Of a DNA stretch of 62,918 bases, positions 16,381 to 27,059 are shown in pieces; the first letter of the stretch is position 1, and the number at the start of each line of letters is the position of its first letter. The notes under the pieces were generated by a model. That model did not search any database. It saw only the letters and a program-made list of their open reading frames with translations, and was not told the origin of the DNA. The stretch comes from Mycobacterium colombiense (GTDB taxonomy: Bacteria > Actinomycetota > Actinomycetes > Mycobacteriales > Mycobacteriaceae): positions 1 through 62,918 of the forward strand of contig NZ_MBEI01000081.1 of NCBI RefSeq assembly GCF_001953985.1. Reading direction: 5' to 3'. The translations under genes were made by a program, and so were the position numbers.

Positions 16381-16492
16381 TGGCGATCGCAAGCGCGGCG
16401 GCGCCGGGCGCGGCGGGTCGCCACCATCAGGTTTAGTGGCGATCGCAAGCGCGGCGGCGCCGGGCGCGGCGGGTCGCCACCATCAGGTTTAG
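16375..16492. repeat. 56-bp direct tandem repeat, two copies plus 6 bp
   Basis: Copies at 16375-16430 and 16431-16486 are identical as far as I can read, followed by GTTTAG at 16487-16492. The first six bases include the stop codon of the ParA-like gene. Each unit holds an inverted repeat TGGCGA...TCGCCA that could fold into a GC-rich hairpin. A related fragment (GATCGCAAGCGCGGCGC) lies at 20279-20295 between two other convergent genes, so it looks like a dispersed intergenic element. Confidence 0.9.
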
Positions 16493-17719
16493 CTAGCCCA
16501 GCGCGACCAGAGTGTCGCCGCGCTGCTCGAGCACGTGCGACCCGATCACCGCGGGGAACACCGGTTTCCCGGCCGGCGGGGTACTCGTCGAGCGGTCCAC
16601 CGGAATGTAGCGTTCGTTGGCGCCGCTGAGCGGGTCGTAGACCCCGATGGCGCCGGTGACCGGCACCAGGAGCCGGCCCGCCATCATCACCCCGGGCCCT
16701 AGCGGCGCCGTCTTGTCGCCCGCCGCGATGGTGTAGCGCAGCGCCAATGTGTTCGCGTCGAAGACCATCAGCGAATCGCCCGTCCACCAGGTGATCTGGC
16801 TGCCGGGATGGGAGACCACCGCCGAGCGCGACGGCGGCTTGGGTAGCGGGGTGCTCGACACGGTCGCCCCGGTTTGGTCGATGACGTCGACTCGTGGCTG
16901 CGGCGCGGGAAGGTACACCGCGGTGGTGTTCTCCGCGACGGTCAGCACCCGGGCGCCCGAATCGGGCGCGATCCCCGGTTCGGCCACGATGTGTTGCTGG
17001 GGTTCGTCGTCGTCCTTGCCCGGACGCAGCAACACCAGCCGCAGGTCGGCCTGGTTCGCGCAGCTCTCCAGCACCGAGACCGCCTGCGAGCTGGCCGCGG
17101 CCGAGACCAGTTTGCATCCGGAGTGCAGTCCGCGCGTCGAGGGCTTCACCCGGGCGTCGGTCTCGCCGTAGGCCAGCATCCGGACCATGTCCGAACGCCA
17201 CAGCTCCAGCCGGGTCTCGCCGACAGACAACACCGTCATGCCGTCGGAAGTAAGCCGCACCCGCGGATCGGCGTAGCCGCTGCGGGCGGGCCCCCGGCGA
17301 CCGGTCGAGCCGTCCAGGGTGCTCACCTGTCCGCAGCCGCGGTCGTCGCGGTAGACCCCGACGGCGTAGCGGTACAGCCAGGTGACCCCGCACAGGTCGA
17401 TGTCACGGGCGTAGCTCCAGCGGGACTGGCCGGTGTCGGGATCGCGCCCGTCGATCCGGCGGCCCGCCGCGGTGACGACCTCCCCGCCGGCGACCACCGG
17501 GGCGGTGGTGGCCGGACTGGCGGCGCTCCACAGCTGCTTCAACCCGGCCGGCACCTGCTTGGCCGGCGCCGGGTTGGGTGCGGGCGAGGCCGCGGGCCGG
17601 CTGCTGGTCGCCCGGGCGTCGCTGCTCCACCAGATCAGTGCCGCGACCGCGGCGACGATGACCGCGATGGCCGCGGCGGCGAGCATGTCGCCCTTGGTGC
17701 GGCGCTCGGGTCTGACCAT
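16493..17719 (-). CDS. membrane-anchored beta-propeller-like protein (Rv3212-like)
   Basis: A 408-residue protein. A basic cytoplasmic start MVRPERRTKGD is followed by one transmembrane helix (AAAAIAVIVAAVAALIWW), a Pro/Ala linker and a large extracytoplasmic domain. That domain has repeated short beta-strand patterns (PVVAGGEVVTAAG, YRYAVGVYRD, TSDGMTVLSVG) suggesting a PQQ/propeller-like fold. No catalytic motif. The start follows the rhlE stop by 16 nt, so the two are probably co-transcribed. Function unknown. Confidence 0.82.
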   Translation of the reverse strand: MVRPERRTKGDMLAAAAIAVIVAAVAALIWWSSDARATSSRPAASPAPNPAPAKQVPAGLKQLWSAASPATTAPVVAGGEVVTAAGRRIDGRDPDTGQSRWSYARDIDLCGVTWLYRYAVGVYRDDRGCGQVSTLDGSTGRRGPARSGYADPRVRLTSDGMTVLSVGETRLELWRSDMVRMLAYGETDARVKPSTRGLHSGCKLVSAAASSQAVSVLESCANQADLRLVLLRPGKDDDEPQQHIVAEPGIAPDSGARVLTVAENTTAVYLPAPQPRVDVIDQTGATVSSTPLPKPPSRSAVVSHPGSQITWWTGDSLMVFDANTLALRYTIAAGDKTAPLGPGVMMAGRLLVPVTGAIGVYDPLSGANERYIPVDRSTSTPPAGKPVFPAVIGSHVLEQRGDTLVALG

Positions 17720-17735
17720 GCGGCGGCGCGGGCCG

Positions 17736-19277
<1,542 letters not shown>

Positions 19278-19558
19278 GCGTGGGTAAGTAGCCTCTCGGT
19301 GACGTGTCGGGTTGTGTCGGTATTTCTCTGTCGCGGTCACGCGCGCACGAGTTCCGACTCCGAATACGTCGCCGAGTCGCCGGCCCTGGCTCAGACTGGG
19401 AGGGCCCCAGTTAGGGCGGGCCAGCTGTGCACGCACATTTCGCCGATAGCGGCTTGAAAAAACAGTTACGGCATAAATACAGCCGCCATCTACCTACATG
19501 ATAGCTGGTCGACAGCTGGCTCCCATTTTGCGCCAGTTCAGCCGACTACAGTGTTGCC

Positions 19559-20266
19559 ATGACCCGGCCCTCCTGTCAGCCCGCTGCCGCCGACCAAATC
19601 GAGAATTCACCCGCCCCGCGGCTGTCGGCCGATCACCCGGGCGTCAACGAGTTGTTCGCGGTGCTGGCCTACGGCGAGATCGCCGCGTTCTACCGGCTCA
19701 CCGATGAGGCGCGGATGGCACCCGACCTGCGCGGACGGATCTCGATGGCCAGCATGGCCGCCGCCGAGATGCAGCACTACGAGCAGCTGCGCGACGCGCT
19801 GGAAAGCCGCGGCGTCGACGTGGTGTCGGCGATGTCCAAGTACGTCTCGGCGCTGGAGAACTACCACCGGCTGACGATGCCCAGCACGTGGCTGGAGGCC
19901 TTGGTGAAGACCTATGTGGGCGACGCCCTGGCGGCCGACCTGTACCTCGAGATCGCCGACGGACTGCCCGATGAGGTTGCCGACGTGGTGCGCGCGGCGC
20001 TGGCGGAAACCGGGCACTCGCAGTTCGTCGTCGCCGAGGTGCGCGCCGCGGTGACGTCCAGCGGCAAGCAGCGCAGCCGGCTGGCGTTGTGGTCACGCCG
20101 CTTGTTCGGCGAAGCGATCACGCAGGCCCAGTACCTGCTGGCCGACCACGACGAGCTGGTCGACCTGGTGATGTCGGGCGCCGGCGGGCTGGGCCAGCTC
20201 AACGCGTTCTTCGACCGGATGCAGCAGACGCACGACCGGCGCATGCACGAACTGGGCCTGAGCTAA
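19559..20266 (+). CDS. ferritin-like / MiaE-like protein (Rv3210c-like)
   Basis: A 235-residue all-helical protein of the ferritin-like fold family, sometimes annotated as MiaE-like. Candidate di-iron ligands are in LAYGEIAAFYRL, MAAAEMQHYEQL (ExxH) and ALAETGHSQFVVAEV. True MiaE hydroxylates ms2i6A in tRNA; actinobacteria usually lack that role, so the name is structural rather than functional. Divergent from rhlE across about 280 nt, in which I see an AT-rich patch near 19455-19485 but no clear site. Confidence 0.8.
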   Translation: MTRPSCQPAAADQIENSPAPRLSADHPGVNELFAVLAYGEIAAFYRLTDEARMAPDLRGRISMASMAAAEMQHYEQLRDALESRGVDVVSAMSKYVSALENYHRLTMPSTWLEALVKTYVGDALAADLYLEIADGLPDEVADVVRAALAETGHSQFVVAEVRAAVTSSGKQRSRLALWSRRLFGEAITQAQYLLADHDELVDLVMSGAGGLGQLNAFFDRMQQTHDRRMHELGLS

Positions 20267-20315
20267 GCACCAGCCGTGATCGCAAGCGCGGCGCAGCGGG
20301 TGTCGGCCAAATGAC

Positions 20316-21053
20316 TCAGCGCGCGCAGGTCGCCATGTTCGAGGCGTTCGTCGACGCGACCACCCGCTGACCGGCGGCGTTGAAGATCGAGCAGCTGAGC
20401 TGACCGTAGAAGCTGGTTGCGACGACCGATTCGGTCTGCACGCCCGGGTTCAGCACCACGACCTTCGACCACGGCAGCGACACGTTGAACTCGGTCTGCG
20501 GCACGCCCCGCGCGTCGGTGTAGACGATGTTCACCAGGTCCAGCAGCTGCTTGGTCCCGTTCACGCTGTAGAGCACGGTGCGCGGGTTGAGTGCGGCCGT
20601 CGGCGGCGCCGCGGCAAGCGGCGGCGCGACGGTGGGCGCGGCCACCGCCGGGGGTGCGACGGGCGCGGCGCTGGGCGTGGTGACCGTCGTGAAGGTCTCG
20701 GCCGGCAGCTGGGAGGGGCCGGGGGCGGCCTTGGGCGGCGCGGAGGCCTTGGTCGTCGCGGGCGCCGAGGTCACCGGGTGGGGAGCCGGCGCACCCAGCG
20801 TGGCCTTGGTCGACGCGCTGTCGCCGCTGTTGATGATGACGGCGGTGGCGATGGCGCCCAGGGCCACCACCGCGCCGACCACCGCCGTGGCCGGACGCCA
20901 GCGCGAGTCGGCCGGCCATCCCGTCCAGTTGTAGTCGGCGTTCAGGTAGGGATCGGTATCGCAGGCGTCGTCAACCCCGTCGTCCTCGGGGTAGTCCCGG
21001 ATCCTGTCGTCAAGGTGCGCCCACGTGGTACCCATGGTGCCGAAGTTAGCCAT
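20316..21053 (-). CDS. membrane-anchored Pro/Ala/Thr-rich MmpS-like protein (Rv3209-like)
   Basis: A 245-residue protein: an acidic cytoplasmic N-terminus (DDRIRDYPEDDGVDDACDTD), one transmembrane helix (TAVVGAVVALGAIATAVII), and a Pro/Ala/Thr-rich spacer of about 80 residues. The C-terminal beta domain of about 90 residues resembles MmpS accessory proteins (VLYSVNGTKQLLDLVNIVY, SLPWSKVVVLNPG, CSIFNAAGQRV). MmpS proteins help MmpL transporters export lipids; no mmpL is nearby. The start at 21053 is a choice; 21035 is also possible. Confidence 0.78.
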   Translation of the reverse strand: MANFGTMGTTWAHLDDRIRDYPEDDGVDDACDTDPYLNADYNWTGWPADSRWRPATAVVGAVVALGAIATAVIINSGDSASTKATLGAPAPHPVTSAPATTKASAPPKAAPGPSQLPAETFTTVTTPSAAPVAPPAVAAPTVAPPLAAAPPTAALNPRTVLYSVNGTKQLLDLVNIVYTDARGVPQTEFNVSLPWSKVVVLNPGVQTESVVATSFYGQLSCSIFNAAGQRVVASTNASNMATCAR

Positions 21054-21255
21054 GTGAAAGCACGGATCGGGTATCGCGGGGGTATGCGAGACAACCTGCA
21101 AGCGAATCGTTACCGCGCTGCGACCGGGGTTTCGCTGACCGCGAAGTGGGGGGACGCGGGGAGGTGGGGGTCGGGCGCGTCAACTAGCCTGCTGCTGACA
21201 GGGCCGGGACTTCAAATACCTGCGCAAGACTGCAAGACCCATGGAAGGGGTGACC

Positions 21256-21516
21256 GTGGAGGTCAAGATCGGTATCACGGATAGTCCGCGCGAGTTGGTC
21301 CTCGCCAGCACCCAGACGCCCGCCGAGATCGAAGAACTGGTCAGCGCCGCGCTGAGCGATGGGTCGGGCCTGCTGCGCCTGAGCGACGAGCGGGGCCGCC
21401 GCTTCCTGATTCACACCAGCAAGATCGCCTACGTCGAGATCGGCGTCGCCGACGCGCGCCGGGTGGGCTTCGGGATCAGCGCCGAATCCGGCAAGCACGC
21501 CGGCAAGGCGCGTTAA
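21256..21516 (+). CDS. DUF3107 protein (TB9.4-like)
   Basis: An 86-residue protein beginning VEVKIGITDSPRELVL and containing RGRRFLIHTSKIAYVEIGVA, matching the small actinobacterial DUF3107 family (Rv3208A/TB9.4). The GTG at 21256 follows a GAAGGGG ribosome site by 5 nt. Function unknown. Its end overlaps the convergent TetR gene by 4 nt. Confidence 0.88.
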   Translation: MEVKIGITDSPRELVLASTQTPAEIEELVSAALSDGSGLLRLSDERGRRFLIHTSKIAYVEIGVADARRVGFGISAESGKHAGKAR

Positions 21517-22199
21517 GAGCGGGTCAGCGGCACGTGTGACAGTCCGCCCCAGGCGAACTGGACGGTGCCGTCGACGGCGTCCGCCTTGGAGATCGGGCGG
21601 TCCGAGTCCAGCCAGTACCTGGCGCAGTCGACGCTGATGCCGACCAGTCCGACCGCGATCATCCGGGCCCGGTGCGGGTCCAGCCCGGAATCCTCACTGA
21701 TCAACGCGAAGACCGCGTCGATGCAGGATTCGGTGGCGACACGCACCTGGGCGGCCACCTCGGGTTCGGTGACGTAGTCATTCTCGAAGATCAGCCGGTA
21801 ACCCTGGCTGTCGTGTTCGATGAAATCGAAGAACGCCTGCACCGCGGAGTGCAACCGGCGCCGGTTGTCGGTCGTGGTGCTCAACGCATTCTGAACACCC
21901 GAGACCAGGTTCTGCACGTGCCGCGCCAGCACCGCCAGGTACAGCTCGAGCTTGCTCGAAAAGTGTTGATACAGCACGGGTTTGCTGACCCCGGCACGGT
22001 CGGCGATCTCGTCCATGCCGGCCGCGTGGTAGCCGCGGTCGACGAATACGTCGCTGGCCACGATGAGCAATTGACCACGCCGCTCGTCGCGGGGCGGCGG
22101 GTCGCCCCGCCGGTTGGAAACCGCGGATCCGTCCGCCGGCCGACCGCGGTCAGCCGATCTGACGGCGCGGCGCGCCGGCACCTTGGCGAGTTCGCTCAT
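21513..22199 (-). CDS. TetR-family transcriptional regulator (Rv3208-like)
   Basis: A 228-residue regulator with a basic N-terminal extension of about 35 residues. The HTH follows: GQLLIVASDVFVDRGYHAAG, then MDEIADRAGVSKPVLYQHF. A ligand domain ends ARYWLDSDRPISKADA. It is the Rv3208 equivalent by position and is conserved in mycobacteria. No divergent target is obvious: the next gene upstream (22398) is a membrane metalloprotease-like gene about 200 nt away. Effector and regulon unknown. Confidence 0.87.
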   Translation of the reverse strand: MSELAKVPARRAVRSADRGRPADGSAVSNRRGDPPPRDERRGQLLIVASDVFVDRGYHAAGMDEIADRAGVSKPVLYQHFSSKLELYLAVLARHVQNLVSGVQNALSTTTDNRRRLHSAVQAFFDFIEHDSQGYRLIFENDYVTEPEVAAQVRVATESCIDAVFALISEDSGLDPHRARMIAVGLVGISVDCARYWLDSDRPISKADAVDGTVQFAWGGLSHVPLTRS

Positions 22200-22397
22200 C
22201 GATCCCTCATCTGATTATCGGCGGCCGGCCATCGGTAAACCGGGGTCAGCCGCTCGCAGCCCGTGGAGAAGACCTTACTACCCGCCCGCTCGATGCGACC
22301 GTGATCGCGGTCGTCGCCGCAGGCAGAAGCGGTGTCGGACGGTCGATTCGGGCGCGCCACGGACGGAGCGGGAGCCGGGCTGTGTAATCCTGGGGAA

Positions 22398-23423
22398 ATG
22401 ACGTCCCCGCGGCCCCCGCGCAGCACAGGTCGCGTGCCGGTGCTGCGCGACGAGTGGCGCGAGCCCCTGCGGGCGCTGCGCGACCCCCTGGCGCGGGAAG
22501 CCGGACGGGTCCGGGTGGACCGTGAGCGGCCGCGCCAATGGCGCAAACAGACCTGGCTGGGGCGCTTCGTCTCCACCTACGGGTGGCGCGCGTACGCCCT
22601 GCCCGTCCTGGTGGTGCTGACCGCGGTGGTGATGTACCAGACGGTGACCGGCACCGGCGCGCCGAAGCCGACGGCCAGCCAGCCCATCCAGAGTCCGCCG
22701 GCGATCGGCGCGGTGGGCACCACGATCATCGACGCGCCGCCGCGCGGGCTCGCCGCGTTCGACGCGAACCTGCCGGCCGGGACCCTGCCCGACGGCGGAC
22801 CGTTCACCGAAGCGGGCGACAAGACCTGGCACGTCGTGCCGGGAAATACACCGCAGACCGGGCAGGGCACCGCAAAGGTGTTCAGGTACACCGTCGAAGT
22901 TGAGAACGGCATCGACCCGACCATGTTCGGCGGCGACGACGCCTTCGCCCAGATGGTCGAGCAGACACTGGGCAATCCGAAGGGCTGGACGCACAACCCG
23001 CAGTTCGCGTTCATCCGGATCGACAACGGCAAACCCGACTTTCGAATCTCGCTGGTGTCGCCGGTGACGGTGCGCGAGGGGTGCGGCTACGAGTTCCGGC
23101 TCGAGACCTCTTGCTACAACCCGGTGTTCGGCGCCAACCGCGAGGCACGGGTCTTCATCAACGAGGCGCGCTGGGTACGGGGAGCCGTGCCGTTCGAAGG
23201 CGACATCGGCTCCTATCGGCAGTACGTGGTCAACCACGAGGTCGGCCACGCAATCGGATACCTGCACCACGAGCCGTGCGAGCAGCAGGGCGCCCTGGCG
23301 CCGGTGATGATGCAGCAGACGTTCTCCACCTCGAACAACGACGCCGCCCAGTTCGACCCGGACGTCGTCAAGGCCGACGGGAAGACCTGCCGGTTCAATC
23401 CCTGGCCGTACCCGATCGCCTAG
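22398..23423 (+). CDS. DUF3152 membrane-anchored zinc-metalloprotease-like protein (Rv3207c-like)
   Basis: A 341-residue protein with a basic N-terminus of about 60 residues, a transmembrane helix (AYALPVLVVLTAVVMYQTV) and an external domain. That domain has the zincin motif in NHEVGHAIGYLHHEPC (HExxH with a third His) and a later MMQQ Met-turn-like segment, like metzincin-type peptidases. Two Cys pairs are likely disulfides (GCGYEF, SCYNPV). I start at the ATG 22398 (MTSPRPPRSTG); an ATG further upstream would add an unlikely extension. Substrate unknown. Confidence 0.84.
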   Translation: MTSPRPPRSTGRVPVLRDEWREPLRALRDPLAREAGRVRVDRERPRQWRKQTWLGRFVSTYGWRAYALPVLVVLTAVVMYQTVTGTGAPKPTASQPIQSPPAIGAVGTTIIDAPPRGLAAFDANLPAGTLPDGGPFTEAGDKTWHVVPGNTPQTGQGTAKVFRYTVEVENGIDPTMFGGDDAFAQMVEQTLGNPKGWTHNPQFAFIRIDNGKPDFRISLVSPVTVREGCGYEFRLETSCYNPVFGANREARVFINEARWVRGAVPFEGDIGSYRQYVVNHEVGHAIGYLHHEPCEQQGALAPVMMQQTFSTSNNDAAQFDPDVVKADGKTCRFNPWPYPIA

Positions 23424-23532
23424 CGAGCAATCGACCTAGCCGACCGCCGCCTCGTTGCCGCGCCCGCAATGGGCTGCTGTGATGGTTGGTAGACGACGCT
23501 TAACGCAAGGCCGACCGAGGAGATGTTTCGCA

Positions 23533-24717
23533 GTGTCGACGCCGCTGCCGCCGCTGGTGGCACCCGCAGACCACCTCAGTGGTGACGAGGTGGCCCGCTA
23601 CAGCCGGCACCTGATCATTCCCGGCCTGGGGCCCGACGGGCAGAAGCGGCTCAAGAACGCCCGGGTGCTGGTGATCGGCGCGGGCGGGCTGGGCGCGCCG
23701 ACGCTGCTCTACCTGGCGGCGGCCGGGGTGGGCACCATCGGCGTCGTCGATTTCGACGTGGTCGACGAGTCGAACCTGCACCGCCAGATCATCCACGGGG
23801 TGGCCGACGTCGGACGGTCCAAGGCCCAATCGGCGCGTGACTCCATCGCCGCGATCAACCCGCTGGTCGACGTGCGGCTGCACGAGTTCCGCCTGGACTC
23901 CACCAACGCCGTCGAGTTGTTCGGCCACTACGACCTGATCGTCGACGGCACCGACAACTTCGCGACCCGGTATCTGGTCAACGACGCGGCGGTGCTGGCG
24001 AATAAGCCCTACGTGTGGGGGTCGATCTACCGCTTCGAGGGCCAGGTCTCGGTGTGCTGGGAGGACGCCCCGGACGGGCGCGGACTCAACTATCGCGACC
24101 TCTACCCCGAGCCGCCGCCGGCCGGCTCCGTCCCGTCCTGCGCCGAGGGCGGCGTGCTGGGAATCGTTTGCGCGTCCATCGCCTCGGTGATGAGCACCGA
24201 AGTGATCAAACTCATTACCGGGATCGGCGACTCGCTGCTGGGCCGCCTGATGATCTACGACGCGCTGGAGATGAGCTACCGCACCATCGCGATCCGCCGC
24301 GATCCGTCGGACACGTCAAGGCCCAAGATCACCGAGCTCGTCGACTACGAGCAGTTGTGCGGCGTGGTGCACGGGCCCGCCGCCCACGACGACGCGTCGG
24401 CCATCACGCCACGGGAACTGCGCGACTGGCTGGATTCCGGCAAGAAGCTGGCCCTGATCGACGTGCGTGAGCCGGTGGAGTTCGACATCGTGCACATCGA
24501 CGGGGCCCAGCTGATCCCGCAGTCGTTGATCAATTCCGGGGAGGGTCTGGCAAAGCTGCCGCCGGACCGCCTGCCGGTGTTGTACTGCAAAACCGGGGTG
24601 CGCTCGGCGCAGGCGCTGGCGGTGCTGCGCAAGGCCGGGTTCGCCGACGCGGTGCATTTGCAGGGCGGGATCGTGGCATGGGCGCAGCAGATGCAACCCG
24701 ACATGATCATGTACTGA
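23533..24717 (+). CDS. moeZ: MoeZ: ThiF/MoeB-type adenylyltransferase-sulfurtransferase
   Basis: A 394-residue two-domain protein. The E1-like ThiF domain (1-280) has IGAGGLGAPTLLYLA and the adenylation segment DESNLHRQ. A C-terminal rhodanese domain carries the persulfide Cys in LYCKTGVRSA. In mycobacteria MoeZ adenylates and thiocarboxylates ubiquitin-like sulfur carriers (CysO for cysteine synthesis and MoaD-type proteins for molybdopterin). PSCAEGGVLG lies near residue 205. The GTG at 23533 matches the known protein length. Confidence 0.92.
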   Translation: MSTPLPPLVAPADHLSGDEVARYSRHLIIPGLGPDGQKRLKNARVLVIGAGGLGAPTLLYLAAAGVGTIGVVDFDVVDESNLHRQIIHGVADVGRSKAQSARDSIAAINPLVDVRLHEFRLDSTNAVELFGHYDLIVDGTDNFATRYLVNDAAVLANKPYVWGSIYRFEGQVSVCWEDAPDGRGLNYRDLYPEPPPAGSVPSCAEGGVLGIVCASIASVMSTEVIKLITGIGDSLLGRLMIYDALEMSYRTIAIRRDPSDTSRPKITELVDYEQLCGVVHGPAAHDDASAITPRELRDWLDSGKKLALIDVREPVEFDIVHIDGAQLIPQSLINSGEGLAKLPPDRLPVLYCKTGVRSAQALAVLRKAGFADAVHLQGGIVAWAQQMQPDMIMY

Positions 24718-24753
24718 CCCGGAACGCCTGTTGGACTCGTTTAGAGTACCGGT

Positions 24754-25608
24754 GTGACAGTCGAGCCACCGCCGGATCATGTGCTGTCGGCGTTTGGTTT
24801 GGCCGGCGTTAAACCCGTCTATCTGGGGGCCAGCTGGGAGGGTGGCTGGCGGTGCGGCGAAGTCGTCTTGTCGCTGGTGGCCGACAACGCGCGCGCGGCC
24901 TGGTCCGCGCGGGTGCGCGAGACCCTGTTCGTCGACGGCGTCCGGCTGGCCCGGCCGGTCCGTTCCACCGACGGGCGCTACGTCGTTTCCGGTTGGCGGG
25001 CGGACACCTTCGTGGCCGGGACACCGGAGCCCCGTCACGACGAAGTCGTCTCCGCGGCGGTGCGGCTGCACGAGGCTACGGGCAAACTGGACCGGCCCCG
25101 CTTCCTGACCCAGGGGCCCACGGCGCCGTGGGGCGACGTCGACATCTTCATCGCCGCCGACCGGGCGGCGTGGGAGGAACGGCCGCTGGCCTCGGTGCCG
25201 CCGGGCGCGCGGGTGGCCCCGCCGACGGCGGACGCCGAGCGGTCGGTGGAGCTGCTCCACCAGCTCGCCACCCTGCGTAAGCCGACCAAGAGCCCCAACC
25301 AGCTGGTGCACGGGGACCTTTACGGCACAGTGCTTTTCGTCGGCACCGCGGCGCCGGGAATCACCGACATCACCCCGTACTGGCGGCCGGCCTCGTGGGC
25401 GGCGGGCGTGGTCGTCATCGACGCGCTGTCCTGGGGCGAGGCCGACGACGGCCTGATCGAGCGCTGGAACGCCCTGCCGGAGTGGCCGCAGATGTTGTTG
25501 CGGGCGTTGATGTTTCGCCTCGCAGTGCACGCGCTGCACCCGCGGTCGACGGCCGAGGCGTTCCCCGGCCTGGCGCGCACCGCGGCGCTGGTCCGGCTGG
25601 TGCTCTAG
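24754..25608 (+). CDS. TIGR02569-type actinobacterial conserved protein (Rv3205c-like)
   Basis: A 284-residue protein with a faint aminoglycoside-phosphotransferase-like pattern (LVHGDLYGTVLFV, then VIDALSWGEADDGL). This family was defined as TIGR02569 in actinobacteria; a kinase activity has not been shown as far as I know. It follows moeZ by 36 nt and probably shares its transcript. Its end overlaps the convergent alkyltransferase-like gene by 4 nt. Confidence 0.82.
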   Translation: MTVEPPPDHVLSAFGLAGVKPVYLGASWEGGWRCGEVVLSLVADNARAAWSARVRETLFVDGVRLARPVRSTDGRYVVSGWRADTFVAGTPEPRHDEVVSAAVRLHEATGKLDRPRFLTQGPTAPWGDVDIFIAADRAAWEERPLASVPPGARVAPPTADAERSVELLHQLATLRKPTKSPNQLVHGDLYGTVLFVGTAAPGITDITPYWRPASWAAGVVVIDALSWGEADDGLIERWNALPEWPQMLLRALMFRLAVHALHPRSTAEAFPGLARTAALVRLVL

Positions 25609-25913
25609 CGTCCGTCGGGGAACTCGTAGCGAACCTCGCGCAGCGCGATCCTGCCGTCGGTCGCCAGCACCCCTTCGGCGCGCAACAACTCCAGCTGCCG
25701 GGTCGTCAGGTGCCGTGCCGGGCGCCCGGAGGCGGTGATCACCCGGTGCCAGGGCAGGTCGGAGGAGTCGGTCCGCATGATCCAGCCGACGATGCGCGGG
25801 CTGGAAAGCCCTGCGACAGTGGCGATGTCGCCGTAGGTGGCCACCCGGCCGGACGGGATCGCGGCGACCAGCGCACGCACCCGCTCGACCTGCTCGTCGG
25901 TCACCGGCGCCAT
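25605..25913 (-). CDS. alkyltransferase-like (ATL) DNA-repair protein
   Basis: A 102-residue MGMT-family DNA-binding domain: IPSGRVATYGDIATVAGLSS and RIVGWIMRTDSS. The active-site PCHR of true methyltransferases reads LPWHRVI here. Cys is replaced by Trp, the hallmark of ATL proteins, which bind O6-alkylguanine without repairing it and hand it to nucleotide excision repair. Rv3204 equivalent. Its start follows the lipV stop within 2 nt, so both are on one transcript. Confidence 0.88.
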   Translation of the reverse strand: MAPVTDEQVERVRALVAAIPSGRVATYGDIATVAGLSSPRIVGWIMRTDSSDLPWHRVITASGRPARHLTTRQLELLRAEGVLATDGRIALREVRYEFPDGR

Positions 25914-25915
25914 CT

Positions 25916-26701
25916 TCAGCGCGCTTCCAGCAGTTCGCGGGTCAACGCGGCGACCTCGTCGGGTTTGGCGTAGGGCACCATGTGGTTGCAGTCGAAGTCC
26001 AGCAGCCGGAAATCCGATCCCAACCGCCGCGCCAAGTCTTCGACGAGTTTGTCGGTGACATAGGGCGGGGTGGTGCGCTTGGCCCGCACCAGGACGGTCG
26101 GGGTCTTCGTCGGCGGCAGCACGGTGTCGCGGGCCAACTCGCTCCAGTACGCCATCATCGCCGGCAGGCTGACCCGCCAGCCGTAGCGCCCGCCCGGCAG
26201 CGCGATCAGATGCTCGTCGACCTCGGCGTCCAGCAGGGCGGGCTCGACATCGGACCACGAGCCGTGCACCTTCTCCAGGCGCGCCTCCTCGACGTCCGGA
26301 TAGTCGGGCGAGGACAGCATCGCCTCGGCGATCTCGCGCATCCAGTCACCGTTCAGCCCGACCGCCGGGTCGAGCAGCAGCAGCCCCGCCACCAGGTCGG
26401 GACGGGCCGCGGCCAGGTGCATCGCCAGCCCGCCGCCGAAGGAGTGGCCCACGATCACCACCGGAGTGTCGGGCTGTTCGTCGAGAAGCGCGGCCAGCGC
26501 CGCGACATTGGCGTCGATGGTCCACGGCGCGGCCCACGAGGATCGGCCGTGGCCGAGCAGATCCGGTGCGGCGATGCCGATTCCGGGCAGAAAGCCGGAC
26601 AGATGCTGCCAACGCTGGCCGTGGCCGGTCAGCCCGTGCAGCGCCAGGATCTGCACCGGACCGGATGGGCCGTAGCGGTGCACATGCAACTTCGCGGTCA
26701 C
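25916..26701 (-). CDS. lipV: alpha/beta-hydrolase LipV
   Basis: A 261-residue alpha/beta-hydrolase. The nucleophile elbow is VIVGHSFGGGLA (GxSxG, Ser about 97), the oxyanion segment LALHGLTGHGQRW, and the catalytic His in DFDCNHMVPYA. No signal peptide. The M. tuberculosis homologue LipV (Rv3203) is an esterase/lipase of the hormone-sensitive Lip group. GTG start at 26701. Followed by the ATL gene. Confidence 0.88.
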   Translation of the reverse strand: MTAKLHVHRYGPSGPVQILALHGLTGHGQRWQHLSGFLPGIGIAAPDLLGHGRSSWAAPWTIDANVAALAALLDEQPDTPVVIVGHSFGGGLAMHLAAARPDLVAGLLLLDPAVGLNGDWMREIAEAMLSSPDYPDVEEARLEKVHGSWSDVEPALLDAEVDEHLIALPGGRYGWRVSLPAMMAYWSELARDTVLPPTKTPTVLVRAKRTTPPYVTDKLVEDLARRLGSDFRLLDFDCNHMVPYAKPDEVAALTRELLEAR

Positions 26702-26746
26702 CCGTCGATGGTGCCAGCCACCACGATCACGATGTAGGGGCGGTCC

Positions 26747-26950
26747 TCATCGGTCGTCATCCCGATCGTCCTCGGTGGGGACGATGTAGGCCTGCTCGAT
26801 CACGTCGGCCTCGTTGGCTTCCCGGTCCCCGGCGGCGGCCACGTAGTCGGTGTCCAGGCCGGTCTCGTCGTCGAAATCGATGGGCCGCGATTGTTCCACC
26901 GCGTCGCCTTCGGGCGCCTCGTCGACGGGAAAGCCGCGTTCGTCCTGCAT
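26747..26950 (-). CDS. small acidic hypothetical protein, 67 aa
   Basis: A 67-residue, very acidic protein (MQDERGFPVDEAPEGD at the start, TEDDRDDDR at the end) with no cysteine or hydrophobic segment; probably disordered. A GGAGGGTGCAAGACC ribosome-site stretch lies before the ATG at 26950. Short acidic proteins at this place are conserved near the adnA locus of mycobacteria as I recall. Divergent from adnA across about 110 nt. Function unknown. Confidence 0.7.
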   Translation of the reverse strand: MQDERGFPVDEAPEGDAVEQSRPIDFDDETGLDTDYVAAAGDREANEADVIEQAYIVPTEDDRDDDR

Positions 26951-27059
26951 GGTCTTGCACCCTCCTTCCGGTCTGCTCCTCGCTCCGGCCTCCAGGGTAG
27001 GTGCCGGTGGCGCTGCCGGGCGGACGAAACTTGTCACACCCTGGTGATTGCATGCAGCC

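Noticed and set aside
16375..16492. CRISPR array
   Set aside because: Only two directly abutting copies with no spacers; a tandem duplication.
19278..19558. A gene or RNA in the rhlE upstream region
   Set aside because: Only an AT-rich patch and the likely rhlE leader are visible; no ORF with a ribosome site or clear structure.
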